DNA of 64,000 nucleotides from Fusobacterium sp. IOR10 (GTDB lineage Bacteria; Fusobacteriota; Fusobacteriia; Fusobacteriales; Fusobacteriaceae): NCBI RefSeq assembly GCF_010367435.1, contig NZ_WJWY01000008.1, positions 1 to 64,000 of the forward strand, read 5' to 3'. Shown piece by piece: positions 1 to 9,314 of this stretch (position 1 is its first letter; each line of letters starts with the position of its first letter). The notes under the pieces were generated by a model. It saw only the letters and a program-made list of their open reading frames with translations, ran no database searches and was not told where the DNA came from. The position numbers and the translations under genes were made by a program.

Positions 1-634
1 TTAGAAGATATCTTCCTAGGCACGCTAGTGTTGATGGAGCTTCTTTTATACTTGGTTTCTCTATGAAATTTTCCACTGCAACTGTTTTTTCATCTAAGGT
101 TACACCTGGTTTTACTATTCCATATTTGCATACATCTTTTTCATTAACATTTTGTACTCCTAGTACACTTGCTCCATATTTTTCATATGTTTCTATTAAT
201 TGAGAAGTTGCTGTTTTCCCCTCTGTATGAACTATATCATCACCTAGAGCTATTATAAATGGATCATTTCCTATAAATGGTTTTGCCTTTAATATTGCAT
301 GGCCTAACCCAAGAGGATGAGTTTGCCTAACATAAAATATATTAGCTAAATTTGATAAATATCTAACTTTTTCAAGTAATTTATACTTTCCTTGTTCCTT
401 TAAAGTTTCTTCTAATTCAAAGGAATAATCAAAATGATCTTCTATTGAATTTTTATTTCTTCCTGTTATTATTACTATGTCTGTTATTCCTGATTTCACT
501 AACTCTTCAACTATATATTGAAGGGATGGCTTATCAACTATCACAAGCATCTCTTTAGGTTGAGCTTTTGTTGCTGGTAGTACTCTTGTCCCTAGCCCTG
601 CTGCAGGTATAACTGCTTTAGTTACCTTCCTCAT
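1..634 (-). CDS. galU: UTP-glucose-1-phosphate uridylyltransferase (GalU), 3' end cut by window
   Basis: GalU makes UDP-glucose from UTP and glucose-1-phosphate in the cytoplasm. About 211 codons are visible from an ATG at 634 preceded by GGAGGGAG. The translation begins [20 protein letters not shown] and has the nucleotidyltransferase signature GLGTR and the substrate segment ATKAQPKEM. It runs to LGRYLL at the window edge, so roughly the last quarter of a ~290-residue protein is missing. UDP-glucose feeds the Ugd encoded further upstream (14121-15431) and also LPS core synthesis. It follows rfbB with 17 bases between, in the same orientation, so it is probably the last visible gene of the O-antigen operon. 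The family call is secure; the gene's true end is not visible. Confidence 0.93.
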   Translation of the reverse strand, partial: MRKVTKAVIPAAGLGTRVLPATKAQPKEMLVIVDKPSLQYIVEELVKSGITDIVIITGRNKNSIEDHFDYSFELEETLKEQGKYKLLEKVRYLSNLANIFYVRQTHPLGLGHAILKAKPFIGNDPFIIALGDDIVHTEGKTATSQLIETYEKYGASVLGVQNVNEKDVCKYGIVKPGVTLDEKTVAVENFIEKPSIKEAPSTLACLGRYLL

Positions 635-651
635 TTCTCCCTCCTAAATCA

Positions 652-1677
652 TTACTTATTTTTCTTTTCATACATTTTTTTATAATAATTTTTATACTCT
701 CCATTGATAATGTTTTCCCACCAAGAAGTGTTGTCTAAATACCATTTAATTGTCTTTTTTATTCCTTCATTAAATGAAGTTTCAGGTTCCCAGTTTAATT
801 CATTTTTTATCTTTGTAGGATCAATTGCATATCTCATATCGTGACCTGGTCTGTCTGTTACATATTTTATTAAATCTTCTGATTTTCCAAGTTCTTTTAA
901 AATTGTTTTAACAACTTCCAAATTAGTTTTTTCATTGTGTCCACCAATATTATAAACTTCTCCAATTTTTCCATTATGTATTATCTTATCTATTCCTATA
1001 CAGTGATCTTGAACATAAAGCCAATCCCTTACATTTTCTCCCTTTCCATATACAGGTAAATCTTTATCATTTAATGCATTTGCAATTATCAATGGTATTA
1101 ATTTTTCTGGAAAATGATAAGGACCATAATTATTAGAACATCTTGAAATTGTTACTGGAACTTTAAATGTTCTATAATATGATTGCACTAATAAATCAGC
1201 TGAAGCCTTTGAAGCAGAGTATGGACTTGAAGTATGGATTGGTGTTTCCTCTGTAAAAAATAAATCAGTTCTATCCAAGGGTAAATCCCCATAAACTTCA
1301 TCTGTCGAAACTTGATGATATCTCTTTATTCCATATTTTTTACAAGCATCTAGTAAAACCCCTGTTCCTAAAACATTAGTTTTTAAAAATATTTCAGGAT
1401 CTTCTATGGATCTATCCACATGACTTTCTGCAGCGAAATTAACTATAATATCTGGTTTTTCTTCCTGAAAAAGATTATAAATAAAAGATCTATCTGCAAT
1501 ATCTCCTTGTATAAACTTAAAATTATTATTTGACATAACAGACTCTAAAGTAGCTAGATTTCCAGCGTAAGTTAATTTATCTAAGCATATTATTTTATAG
1601 TTATTATATTTTTTCAACATATAGTGGACAAAATTCCCACCTATGAATCCAGCTCCACCTGTTACAATTATTTTCAT
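652..1677 (-). CDS. rfbB: dTDP-glucose 4,6-dehydratase
   Basis: Converts dTDP-glucose to dTDP-4-keto-6-deoxyglucose. It is an extended short-chain dehydrogenase. The NAD-binding GGAGFIGG lies at residues 7-14, the family signature STDEVYGD near residue 125, and the catalytic YSASK near 155. The 341-residue length is usual for RfbB/RmlB. The ATG follows GGAGAGTAATTT. It sits directly after rfbA. The rhamnose genes rfbC and rfbD are absent from the window, so the 4-keto product is more likely passed to the VioA-like aminotransferase at 2624-3721 than made into rhamnose. The function is secure; the end product is inferred. Confidence 0.95.
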   Translation of the reverse strand: MKIIVTGGAGFIGGNFVHYMLKKYNNYKIICLDKLTYAGNLATLESVMSNNNFKFIQGDIADRSFIYNLFQEEKPDIIVNFAAESHVDRSIEDPEIFLKTNVLGTGVLLDACKKYGIKRYHQVSTDEVYGDLPLDRTDLFFTEETPIHTSSPYSASKASADLLVQSYYRTFKVPVTISRCSNNYGPYHFPEKLIPLIIANALNDKDLPVYGKGENVRDWLYVQDHCIGIDKIIHNGKIGEVYNIGGHNEKTNLEVVKTILKELGKSEDLIKYVTDRPGHDMRYAIDPTKIKNELNWEPETSFNEGIKKTIKWYLDNTSWWENIINGEYKNYYKKMYEKKNK

Positions 1678-1690
1678 AAATTACTCTCCT

Positions 1691-2563
1691 TTAAATTTTT
1701 CCATTAGCAACTTTTAAAAGATATTGTCCATAATTAGATTTTCCATATATTTTAGCAGCACTTAATAGTCTTTCTTTATTTATCCACCCATTAGCATAGG
1801 CTATTTCCTCTAGTGAAGCAATTTGAACATCTTGCCTAGTTTCTATTACCTTTATGAATTCTGATGCCTCAGATAATGAATCAACAGTTCCAGTATCTAA
1901 CCAAGCATAACCTCTTCCAAGAGTAACTACATTTAAAGACCCATCTTCCAAATACATTTTATTTAAATCTGTAATTTCAAGTTCTCCCCTTTTTGATGGT
2001 TTAACTTTTTTAGCAAATTCAACAACTCTATTATCATAAAAATATAGCCCTGTAACACAATAATTAGATTTAGGATTTTCAGGTTTTTCCTCTATGGATA
2101 TAGCCTTTCCATTTCCATCCATTTCAACTATTCCAAATCTTTCAGGATCAGGTACATAATATCCGAAAATAGTAGCCCCATTTTTATTAGAAACTGCGCT
2201 AGCTAACTTTCCTCTTAAATTTGCACCATAGAATATATTGTCACCTAAGATTAAAGCACAAGAATCATTTCCTATAAATTCCTCTCCAATTATAAAAGCT
2301 TGAGCAAGACCATCAGGACTAGGTTGTTCTTTGTAACTTAAATTTATCCCGTACTTGCTTCCATCACCAAGTAATCTTCTAAAGTTTGGTAAATCATCTG
2401 GTGTTGAAATTATTAATATATCTTTTATTCCTGCAAACATAAGAATTGAAAGTGGATAAAAAATCATTGGTTTATCGTATACAGGTAGAAGCTGTTTAGA
2501 AGTTACCATTGTTAATGGATAAAGTCTTGTTCCAGATCCCCCTGCAAGTATTATTCCTTTCAT
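1691..2563 (-). CDS. rfbA: Glucose-1-phosphate thymidylyltransferase
   Basis: Makes dTDP-glucose from dTTP and glucose-1-phosphate, the entry step of dTDP-sugar synthesis. The N-terminus [18 protein letters not shown] carries the nucleotide-binding GGSGTR loop; LGDNIFYG and [12 protein letters not shown] are further RmlA signatures. An in-frame ATG 14 codons upstream (2605) exists, but the ATG at 2563 has GGGAGGAAGTT directly before it and gives 290 residues, the normal RmlA length. I therefore chose 2563. It lies between the VioA-like aminotransferase and rfbB in one operon. Confidence 0.95.
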   Translation of the reverse strand: MKGIILAGGSGTRLYPLTMVTSKQLLPVYDKPMIFYPLSILMFAGIKDILIISTPDDLPNFRRLLGDGSKYGINLSYKEQPSPDGLAQAFIIGEEFIGNDSCALILGDNIFYGANLRGKLASAVSNKNGATIFGYYVPDPERFGIVEMDGNGKAISIEEKPENPKSNYCVTGLYFYDNRVVEFAKKVKPSKRGELEITDLNKMYLEDGSLNVVTLGRGYAWLDTGTVDSLSEASEFIKVIETRQDVQIASLEEIAYANGWINKERLLSAAKIYGKSNYGQYLLKVANGKI

Positions 2564-2623
2564 AACTTCCTCCCATATAAAAATAGCCTTTATACTTTTA
2601 TGCATGTATAAAAGCTATTTTGT

Positions 2624-3721
2624 TTATTTTAAAATAATATCACATATTTTATCTACTGTTTCCAAATCTAAATCTGCATAAAGAGGTAATGTTAAAACTC
2701 TTTCTGATATATGTTTTGCCACTGGTGTGTCATTAGATGAATATTTATCTTGATAACATTTAAAATCATTTATAAGGGGATAGAAATATTTTCTTGGTAT
2801 TATATTTTTTTCTTGTAATAATTGAAACATTTCATCTCTATTATATTTATAACCATCAAAAACTACAGGAAAATATGCATAATTTGATTTCACACCGTCT
2901 TGAATAGGGGATAATTTTATGCCTTTTCTACTTCCTAATCTTTCCCTATATTTTTCTACAACTTTTTTTCTTCTTAATATTTCATCATCCACATGTCTTA
3001 AATTACAAATTCCCATTGCAGCTTGAAATTCATTCATCTTGGCATTTCCCCCAATGTATTCAACTGTTTCTGGTCCTGTAATACCAAAATTTTTGATATC
3101 ATTTAGAATTTTATTTAGTTTTTCATCTTTATATGTTACTGCTCCACCTTCTATAGTGTTAAATACCTTTGTAGCATGGAAACTAAACATTGATGCATCA
3201 CCAAAGTCTCCAATACCAACACCATTTATTTCCTCTCCAAATGTATGAGCTGCGTCATATATAACTTTTAAATTATGTTTTTTAGCAATTTTTTCTATTT
3301 CATATACATTACAAACATTTCCATATACATGAACTGGAACTATTGCACATGTTTTATCAGTTATTAAATTTTCTATTTTAGAGGCATCCATTGTGTAATC
3401 ATCTTTATTAATATCACAAAACACAGGAGTAAGACCACATCTAGCAATTGCATGAGTAGTTGAAGCAAATGTGAAAGGAGTTGTTATAACTTCCCCTTGT
3501 AATTTCATAGCTTTTAATATACATTCAAGGGCTAAGTGACCATTTGTAAATAATTTTATCTCAGAAACTTTTAAATATTCTTTTAATTCTTTTTCTAAAG
3601 TTTTATGTTTAATCCCCATATTTGTAAGCCAATGAGAATCCCATATATCTTTTATTTCTCTACAATATTCTTCATAATTAGGCATTGATGAACGAGTAAC
3701 CAATATTTGTTTATTTTCCAC
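2624..3721 (-). CDS. dTDP-4-amino-4,6-dideoxyglucose-type aminotransferase (VioA-like, DegT/DnrJ/EryC1 family)
   Basis: PLP-dependent sugar aminotransferase, predicted to convert dTDP-4-keto-6-deoxyglucose to dTDP-4-amino-4,6-dideoxyglucose (dTDP-Qui4N). The Schiff-base lysine is K185 in SFHATKVFNTIEGGAV and the cofactor aspartate is D156 in IYDAAH. The run around K185 and the opening WLTN closely recall VioA, which acts at C4. No FdtA/QdtA-type 3,4-ketoisomerase is present, which argues against a 3-amino sugar. The start is GTG at 3721, placed by AAGGAGGATTATA upstream. It is co-transcribed with rfbA, rfbB and a GNAT acetyltransferase that could N-acylate its product. Family secure, substrate inferred. 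Confidence 0.85.
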   Translation of the reverse strand: MENKQILVTRSSMPNYEEYCREIKDIWDSHWLTNMGIKHKTLEKELKEYLKVSEIKLFTNGHLALECILKAMKLQGEVITTPFTFASTTHAIARCGLTPVFCDINKDDYTMDASKIENLITDKTCAIVPVHVYGNVCNVYEIEKIAKKHNLKVIYDAAHTFGEEINGVGIGDFGDASMFSFHATKVFNTIEGGAVTYKDEKLNKILNDIKNFGITGPETVEYIGGNAKMNEFQAAMGICNLRHVDDEILRRKKVVEKYRERLGSRKGIKLSPIQDGVKSNYAYFPVVFDGYKYNRDEMFQLLQEKNIIPRKYFYPLINDFKCYQDKYSSNDTPVAKHISERVLTLPLYADLDLETVDKICDIILK

Positions 3722-3746
3722 TATAATCCTCCTTAAAAATATTATT

Positions 3747-4304
3747 CTAATCTTTCCAATAATTGTTTTTTTCTATTAATTTTTTATAATCACTTTTCAA
3801 AATTCCACCTATTAATAAATTATGATATTTCCCATTTTTAAAAATACAATTTCTTTTCTTTCCCTCTATTACGACACCTGTTTTAATTGCTAGTTTTTGA
3901 GAAACAATATTTTCCTCTAATATAAAAATATCTAATCTATTTAATTGAAGTTCTTCAAAAGCATATTTAGTTAAAGTCATTATCGCATCTGTGCCAAATC
4001 CTTTTCCTCTTATTTTTTCTTTTGCCAATTTAATTCCTCTTGTTGCTTTTCTATTTTTCCAATCAATATTAGATAAATTAGCTTGTCCTATAACTTCTCC
4101 AAATTTGTCTTCAATTATGAATCTTAAATTATTTTGATTTTGAATATTATTCTCATACCATTTTTCTTGCTGATATTTAGAAACTGGAAAAGCCCACCCA
4201 ACAACTAAATTTTCCATTTCAGAGTCATTTAGCATTGTTCTCATAAATTCTAAATCTTCTTTTTCTATGGCTCTAAGAGTTACTAATTTCCCTTCTATAT
4301 TCAT
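3747..4304 (-). CDS. GNAT-family N-acetyltransferase (RimJ/RimL-like), probable amino-sugar acyltransferase
   Basis: A 185-residue single-domain protein of the Acetyltransf_3 type (RimJ/RimL/PseH group). It has the acetyl-CoA segment KEKIRGKGFGTDAI near residues 94-107 and the family C-terminal half NRLDIFILEEN...SQKLAIKTG. Its place immediately upstream of the VioA-like aminotransferase suggests that it acylates the amino group that enzyme installs, giving for example dTDP-Qui4NAc. The start ATG has AAGGGAGATGAAATA before it. Protein-modifying RimJ/RimL activity cannot be excluded from sequence alone, but the operon context favours a sugar substrate. Confidence 0.8.
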   Translation of the reverse strand: MNIEGKLVTLRAIEKEDLEFMRTMLNDSEMENLVVGWAFPVSKYQQEKWYENNIQNQNNLRFIIEDKFGEVIGQANLSNIDWKNRKATRGIKLAKEKIRGKGFGTDAIMTLTKYAFEELQLNRLDIFILEENIVSQKLAIKTGVVIEGKKRNCIFKNGKYHNLLIGGILKSDYKKLIEKNNYWKD

Positions 4305-4320
4305 TATTTCATCTCCCTTA

Positions 4321-5274
4321 TTATCCTAAATATTTTTTTATATTTTCTATAATAAATTTCATATCTTCAGCTGTATATCTTTGATCACAAGGTATCGGTA
4401 AAATATTTTTACTATACTTATATTCTATTGTGCCCTTCTTATTTTCCTCTAATACATTTGGCCAAAGAGTTGGAACATATATTTTATATTTTAATAATCT
4501 TTCTCTTATTTCTTCTCCATTTTCTAAATACAGTGGATAAGAAAAAGCCACTTCTGGGATTTTTATATTTAATTTATTTGATTCTTTTAAAAAACTATGC
4601 AAATATTTGAAATTTTCATTTCTAATTTCAGCTATTTTTTCATAATCAATTGCTCCTAAAATATTAGAAGTTAATTTTGACATATACTTCATAGGTTCAT
4701 CTATAAAACTCTTATCATTAGTCTTAAATTCCTTATAATAATCTGATGCTTCCCCCTCGTAACGACCTAACAAATGTTTGAATCTATCCTTTGATAAATC
4801 ACTTTCTAATTCTATATTTAATTTTTTATCTATTGAGGCGTAAGCTCCATCAGGAACACCAAAAAATTTTCTGCAACTATAAATTGTATCAACATTCTGT
4901 ACTGGTTTCTGAAAAAAAGCTTGTGTATTATCAATTACAATATTTTTATATTTTATTTTTAATTCTTTTATTTTTTCATTTTTTAATTGTCCAAAACAAT
5001 TAACAATTAAAATAGCTTCATTTTTTTCTAAAGTTTTACTGAAAATTGGTAAAAAATCTTTTCTAATATTAAAATATTCAAATTCAATATTTTCTCTTTT
5101 CAAGACATTAATAACTGAATCACAAATATATTTAGGAATAAAAACTTTTTTTATATTTTTAGCTTTCAATACATAAATTAAAGCATTTCTTCCTGTATTT
5201 AAAGAAACCAAATCTTTATGATATTCGTTTTTTATCAAATTTTCAAATTGAAAATATCCACCTATTTCTTTCAT
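4321..5274 (-). CDS. Short DegT-like PLP-fold protein of unknown substrate
   Basis: 317 residues, about 50 shorter than typical DegT/DnrJ aminotransferases. Fold-type I landmarks can still be found: a probable PLP lysine K136 in YSCRKFFGVPDGAY, an aspartate D115 in IVIDNTQAF, and LNTGRNAL near residues 25-32 for phosphate binding. The resemblance is to the divergent DegT-like proteins found in polysaccharide loci whose reactions are mostly undefined. It lies 9 bases after the ATP-grasp gene (5284-6483) and 16 before the GNAT gene, and has AGGAGTGTTTT before its ATG. It may act with the ATP-grasp enzyme to make or attach an amino compound to the O-unit. The function is inference only. Confidence 0.68.
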   Translation of the reverse strand: MKEIGGYFQFENLIKNEYHKDLVSLNTGRNALIYVLKAKNIKKVFIPKYICDSVINVLKRENIEFEYFNIRKDFLPIFSKTLEKNEAILIVNCFGQLKNEKIKELKIKYKNIVIDNTQAFFQKPVQNVDTIYSCRKFFGVPDGAYASIDKKLNIELESDLSKDRFKHLLGRYEGEASDYYKEFKTNDKSFIDEPMKYMSKLTSNILGAIDYEKIAEIRNENFKYLHSFLKESNKLNIKIPEVAFSYPLYLENGEEIRERLLKYKIYVPTLWPNVLEENKKGTIEYKYSKNILPIPCDQRYTAEDMKFIIENIKKYLG

Positions 5275-5283
5275 AAAACACTC

Positions 5284-6483
5284 CTACATTAAGTCTATTT
5301 TAATTAAATTATTTATATTGTTTAATTTAATTTTCATTTCTTCTAAACTTTCAAATTTAAAAAATACTATTCCTAAAGCTTTATTTGCACTATTAAAGTA
5401 TTCTATATTATCCTCTTTTTGTTTATAAAGAACTTTTTTTATAATATTTGATTTTAAGGAATCATCAAATATTATTTCATTTAAAATCCCATTTTTGGAG
5501 CTATGAATATTATGAGTTGCATTGAAACTATCTTTTGAACTCTTATTTTCTAAATTTATGTTATAATTTCCCATTGCACACTCTATTGTTAATAAAACCA
5601 TATCTACATCACAAATTATTTTTAGTAAATCTGGAATCATATTCCCACCATTTCTTGGTCCTACTTCTATTAAATATAAATCATCATCTTTGTCAAACAT
5701 CATTTCTAAATTAAAACCACCAAAATTTATATTTAACAATTTTATAAGTCTATTAATTGTGACTTCTATTTTTTCTTTTTGACTTTCTGATATCATTAAA
5801 GGATAGCTTTTTCCTACAGGAACTAACGGGTTAACACTAGTATCCCTATGACAATTTAATAACCCCCAAAATTTAACTTCTCCATCTATCACAAAACAAT
5901 CTCCACCTATTATAAAATCATGAGATTTTTCTATAAATTCTTCAATTATAACTTTCCTATTTCTAGATACTTTTAAAGAATTATTAAATATTTTTTCAAA
6001 ATTTTTATCAGAATTTAGTTTCACAACTCCTTTACTTCCTGAAGAATCAACTGGCTTTATCATCACTGGAAATTTAAACTTTTCTAAGCTTTCTTTAGCT
6101 TCTTTAAAATTATTGAAATTTTTAGCTAATGGACAATTAAAATTATTCTCTGCTAAAAAATTTCTAAACTTATCTTTGTAGGCTAATATTTCAACAGATT
6201 TATATGGATTTGTTGGTAAATTTAATTTTTCTGCTACATATGCTGCTGTTGGAGCTGCTGGATCTGAGGCATAGGCAACTATTCCATTTATTTTTTCTTT
6301 TTTAGCTACCTTTAATATTGATTCTTTATCAGTAGTACTAACGCAATAAAATTTATCTGCATGATATTGCCCTGGATTATCTTCTAAATAATCACAAAGT
6401 ACTGTGAAATAACCTTGCTTTTTAGCACACTCTATTGCTGGAATTTGTTGAGTTGAACCTCCTAATAATAATATCTTTTTCAT
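5284..6483 (-). CDS. ATP-grasp ligase in O-antigen locus
   Basis: 399-residue ATP-grasp protein of the carbamoyl-phosphate-synthase/PurK-like group. The N-terminal pre-ATP-grasp domain begins MKKILLLGGSTQQIPA. The ATP-binding strand-loop FPVMIKPVDSSGSKGV lies near residues 138-153. The Mg-binding end is LYLIEVGPRNGG near residue 270. Such enzymes form amide or peptide bonds from a carboxylate, ATP and an amine. In O-antigen loci they can join amino acids or other acids to sugars. It is followed by the short DegT-like gene and preceded by the Wzx gene. The uronic acid made by Ugd and the amino sugar made by the VioA-like enzyme are both conceivable partners. The actual substrates are unknown. 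Confidence 0.8.
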   Translation of the reverse strand: MKKILLLGGSTQQIPAIECAKKQGYFTVLCDYLEDNPGQYHADKFYCVSTTDKESILKVAKKEKINGIVAYASDPAAPTAAYVAEKLNLPTNPYKSVEILAYKDKFRNFLAENNFNCPLAKNFNNFKEAKESLEKFKFPVMIKPVDSSGSKGVVKLNSDKNFEKIFNNSLKVSRNRKVIIEEFIEKSHDFIIGGDCFVIDGEVKFWGLLNCHRDTSVNPLVPVGKSYPLMISESQKEKIEVTINRLIKLLNINFGGFNLEMMFDKDDDLYLIEVGPRNGGNMIPDLLKIICDVDMVLLTIECAMGNYNINLENKSSKDSFNATHNIHSSKNGILNEIIFDDSLKSNIIKKVLYKQKEDNIEYFNSANKALGIVFFKFESLEEMKIKLNNINNLIKIDLM

Positions 6484-6527
6484 AAAAACCTCTCTTTATT
6501 TTTTATTTAAGACTTCTTTAATTGTAT

Positions 6528-7955
6528 TTAATAAATATTTAATAAATATTTATAACATTCTAATTTAAAAATTATTGATAATAACACATAAGAAATTCCA
6601 CCAAAAATTACTTGAATTACTATTAATGAGAAATTTCCTTTAACTATATAACTTAAAAAATATATTAATCCTCCCATTATTAAAGAAATCAATAATGATG
6701 GTAAAATGTCAAAGATTTGTTCTTTATAAGCATAATTTAAAAGTTTTTTATTGGGATAAGAATTTATAAATGTTGAAATAATTCCACTTAAAAGCATACC
6801 TAAAGCAACTGCATATACTCCATATTTAACTGATATTATCAATATTGTAACACCCATTATTTTCTTTATTATTTCTAATTTTAAAAATATATCACTTCTT
6901 CCAAGTGCATTAATTGCTTGTAAATTAGCTGTATGTATTGGCCACAGAGAATAAGAAGCACAGAAAACCCATACAAAAGGAACACATGGTAACCACTTCT
7001 CAGTTAATAAAAGTATTACCAAAGGTTTTGATATTACTGCAAGTCCTATCATCATAGGAAATATTATAAAGGAACTTGTAACTATTGCTCTTCTCATTAT
7101 TTGTTTAACTCTAATTTTATCATCTTGTTCTGCTGACATTGCAGGAAGTAATACAGAAGTTATTGATCCATTGATATTAGTTACTATTATTTGTGGAAAT
7201 TGGTTTCCTCTATTGTAATATCCCAGTGTTGATGGGCTATATATTTTTCCTATGATCAAACTTCTTAAATTTTTATATAAGGTGTCTAGCAAAGCTGAAG
7301 CTAATAGTTTCCCACCGTAAGAAAATAACACTCTAATTCGTTTAAAAGAAAAACAACATTTAGGTCTCCACTTAACTGTTCCCCACAATATTATTGTGAT
7401 CAACAACTGATTTATAAGTTGTTGATAAACTAAAGCCCAAACTCCATAACCTTTATAGGCCATCACAATTCCAATAACTCCAGATATTACCACTGCGCCT
7501 AAACTACTTTTAAATAACTTTTTAAATTGCATTTTTCTTGCTACAATAGCATTTTGAATAGAAGTTACTGCTCCTATAAATAAAGTTAAAGAAAGAACTC
7601 TAAGAATCAATATCAATTCTTTTATTTCGTAAAAATCAGCAACTACAGGGGCTATAAAAAATAAAACTGTATATAATATTAATGCTACAAACATACTTAA
7701 ATAAAATACAGATGAATAATCATCTTCAGTTATATCTTTCCCCTGAATCAAAGCTGTATTAAATCCACTTTGAACAAAAACTCTAGCTAATGCTATAAAT
7801 ATAGTTATCAGAGCTATAATTCCATAATCATTTGGAGTTAGTAATCTCGCTAAAAATATTTGTAATATAAATTGAACTCCTTGAGTTCCTCCTCTTTCCA
7901 TAAATTTCCAAATAAGAGAAGATAATATTTGTGATTTTCCTATTTTATTTTCCAT
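6528..7955 (-). CDS. wzx: O-antigen flippase Wzx (polysaccharide transporter family)
   Basis: A 475-residue, highly hydrophobic multi-spanning inner-membrane protein of the MOP exporter/Wzx family. It begins with the family-like segment SSLIWKFMERGGTQGVQFIL and has regularly spaced hydrophobic segments to the end (about 12-14). Wzx flips undecaprenyl-diphosphate-linked O-units to the periplasmic face, where Wzy polymerises them. Its start overlaps the end of the upstream glycosyltransferase gene by 11 bases, with AAGGAAAAA before the ATG. It is the only flippase in the locus, which fits a single repeat-unit pathway. Confidence 0.88.
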   Translation of the reverse strand: MENKIGKSQILSSLIWKFMERGGTQGVQFILQIFLARLLTPNDYGIIALITIFIALARVFVQSGFNTALIQGKDITEDDYSSVFYLSMFVALILYTVLFFIAPVVADFYEIKELILILRVLSLTLFIGAVTSIQNAIVARKMQFKKLFKSSLGAVVISGVIGIVMAYKGYGVWALVYQQLINQLLITIILWGTVKWRPKCCFSFKRIRVLFSYGGKLLASALLDTLYKNLRSLIIGKIYSPSTLGYYNRGNQFPQIIVTNINGSITSVLLPAMSAEQDDKIRVKQIMRRAIVTSSFIIFPMMIGLAVISKPLVILLLTEKWLPCVPFVWVFCASYSLWPIHTANLQAINALGRSDIFLKLEIIKKIMGVTILIISVKYGVYAVALGMLLSGIISTFINSYPNKKLLNYAYKEQIFDILPSLLISLIMGGLIYFLSYIVKGNFSLIVIQVIFGGISYVLLSIIFKLECYKYLLNIY

Positions 7956-9252
7956 TCACAATTTTTCCTTTTAATTTTTTTAATTTTATATACAAATCAG
8001 GACAATAACTTTTAAATAGATAAAGAATATGCAATCTATTTGTTTTATAAATATCTAAAATAAATAGATATTTATTTATGTTATTAAAATTTACAATACT
8101 TTTTGAAATATTATTATTCTTAAATATTCTTTCACTTTCATAGATAGGATTTTTAGGAATAAATGAACTATACGATTTTTTAGAATATAAAATATATTCT
8201 TTTTCACTTAAATTAAAAGCATATTCTAAATATTTTTCAATGGGTTCCCCTGTAATATTTGATGTAGTTAAAAATTTTGATTCAGGTAAAAACCCATACC
8301 CTTCACAATTGTAAGAATAATGTCTTACAGGTATGGAAATAACACCATTTCTAGAAGCATCCCTTATACTCCCTGCCACTCCAACATAAATATATGTATT
8401 TCTAAAAAAATTATGTAATTCATCATAGCTAACTTTATTTAATAAAATTATATCTTTTTTAATATTAAAAGGTAACCCCGCTATTTTAGCTTTCAATAAT
8501 TCTTTCCCACCACCATATCCAATTATTGTTAGTTTTAACTGCTTATATTTTTCTTTTAACAAACAAAAACTATTAATCAAACCAAAAATATATGCTTTAT
8601 GAGGAAATTCAAAACGAGTTATTGATAATATATTATATTTATTATTTTTATATCTTTGCTTTGCATCTTTTTCAGAAAAAAATAAACCTGTCTCGAATGA
8701 GCTACGTTCATCATAAATTTTTCCCTTCATTTGAGAAAAAATATTATAATGATTAGTCAAACCTTCAAAATGAGATTTATTACCATAAAAAATATTGTTA
8801 TTTTTATCCATATTATAATAAATTTCTTTTGTTTTATCTTTTATTTTTTTTCTTAAAATTTTAGGAAAATTTTCTTCAAAAAATAAATTTTTACCCTTAA
8901 AATGAGCTACCCAAAAAAAAGTATTAAATTCTAAATAATTATATTTTTTTTTAATCATTTCTAAATGTAAAAAATCATAAAAAGAAAAAGAAAAAGCTAC
9001 TATTTTTTCACCAGCAGAAAATTTTAATTTTAAATTTTTTACCCAATTTTTTTTATAACCTTCCATTAAAATAATTTCTACATAACCATCTAACAAATCT
9101 TTTTCAAATCCTTTATCTATAATCAATTCTCTATTCTTACATATCCAAATAATTCGTATATTATCTTTTTTTAATAATCTTATTAATTTTATTAAATATT
9201 TTTGAATCCCACCTAAATTAAAATCTCCATAAATAAATAAAAATGTTTTCAT
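7945..9252 (-). CDS. Glycosyltransferase, GT4-like (O-unit assembly)
   Basis: 435 residues. The N-terminal GT-B landmark FNLGGIQKYLIKLI is close to residue 12 and a Rossmann-like second half follows (ILSITRFEFPHKAY near 210; LTIIGYGGGKELLKAKI near 240). The usual EGF/E-x7-E acceptor motif is weak, so the assignment to GT4 is tentative. A 7-codon-longer reading from 9273 is possible, but the ATG at 9252 has GGAGAAAAA immediately upstream and is preferred. The protein is rich in Lys, Asn and Ile. It lies between the Wzy and Wzx genes and most likely adds one sugar of the O-unit. Confidence 0.72.
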   Translation of the reverse strand: MKTFLFIYGDFNLGGIQKYLIKLIRLLKKDNIRIIWICKNRELIIDKGFEKDLLDGYVEIILMEGYKKNWVKNLKLKFSAGEKIVAFSFSFYDFLHLEMIKKKYNYLEFNTFFWVAHFKGKNLFFEENFPKILRKKIKDKTKEIYYNMDKNNNIFYGNKSHFEGLTNHYNIFSQMKGKIYDERSSFETGLFFSEKDAKQRYKNNKYNILSITRFEFPHKAYIFGLINSFCLLKEKYKQLKLTIIGYGGGKELLKAKIAGLPFNIKKDIILLNKVSYDELHNFFRNTYIYVGVAGSIRDASRNGVISIPVRHYSYNCEGYGFLPESKFLTTSNITGEPIEKYLEYAFNLSEKEYILYSKKSYSSFIPKNPIYESERIFKNNNISKSIVNFNNINKYLFILDIYKTNRLHILYLFKSYCPDLYIKLKKLKGKIVNGK

Positions 9253-9314
9253 TTTTTCTCCTATTCTATACAATATTTAACATACTAATCTGTAAATTTT
9301 TAAACTGCCCCTTT

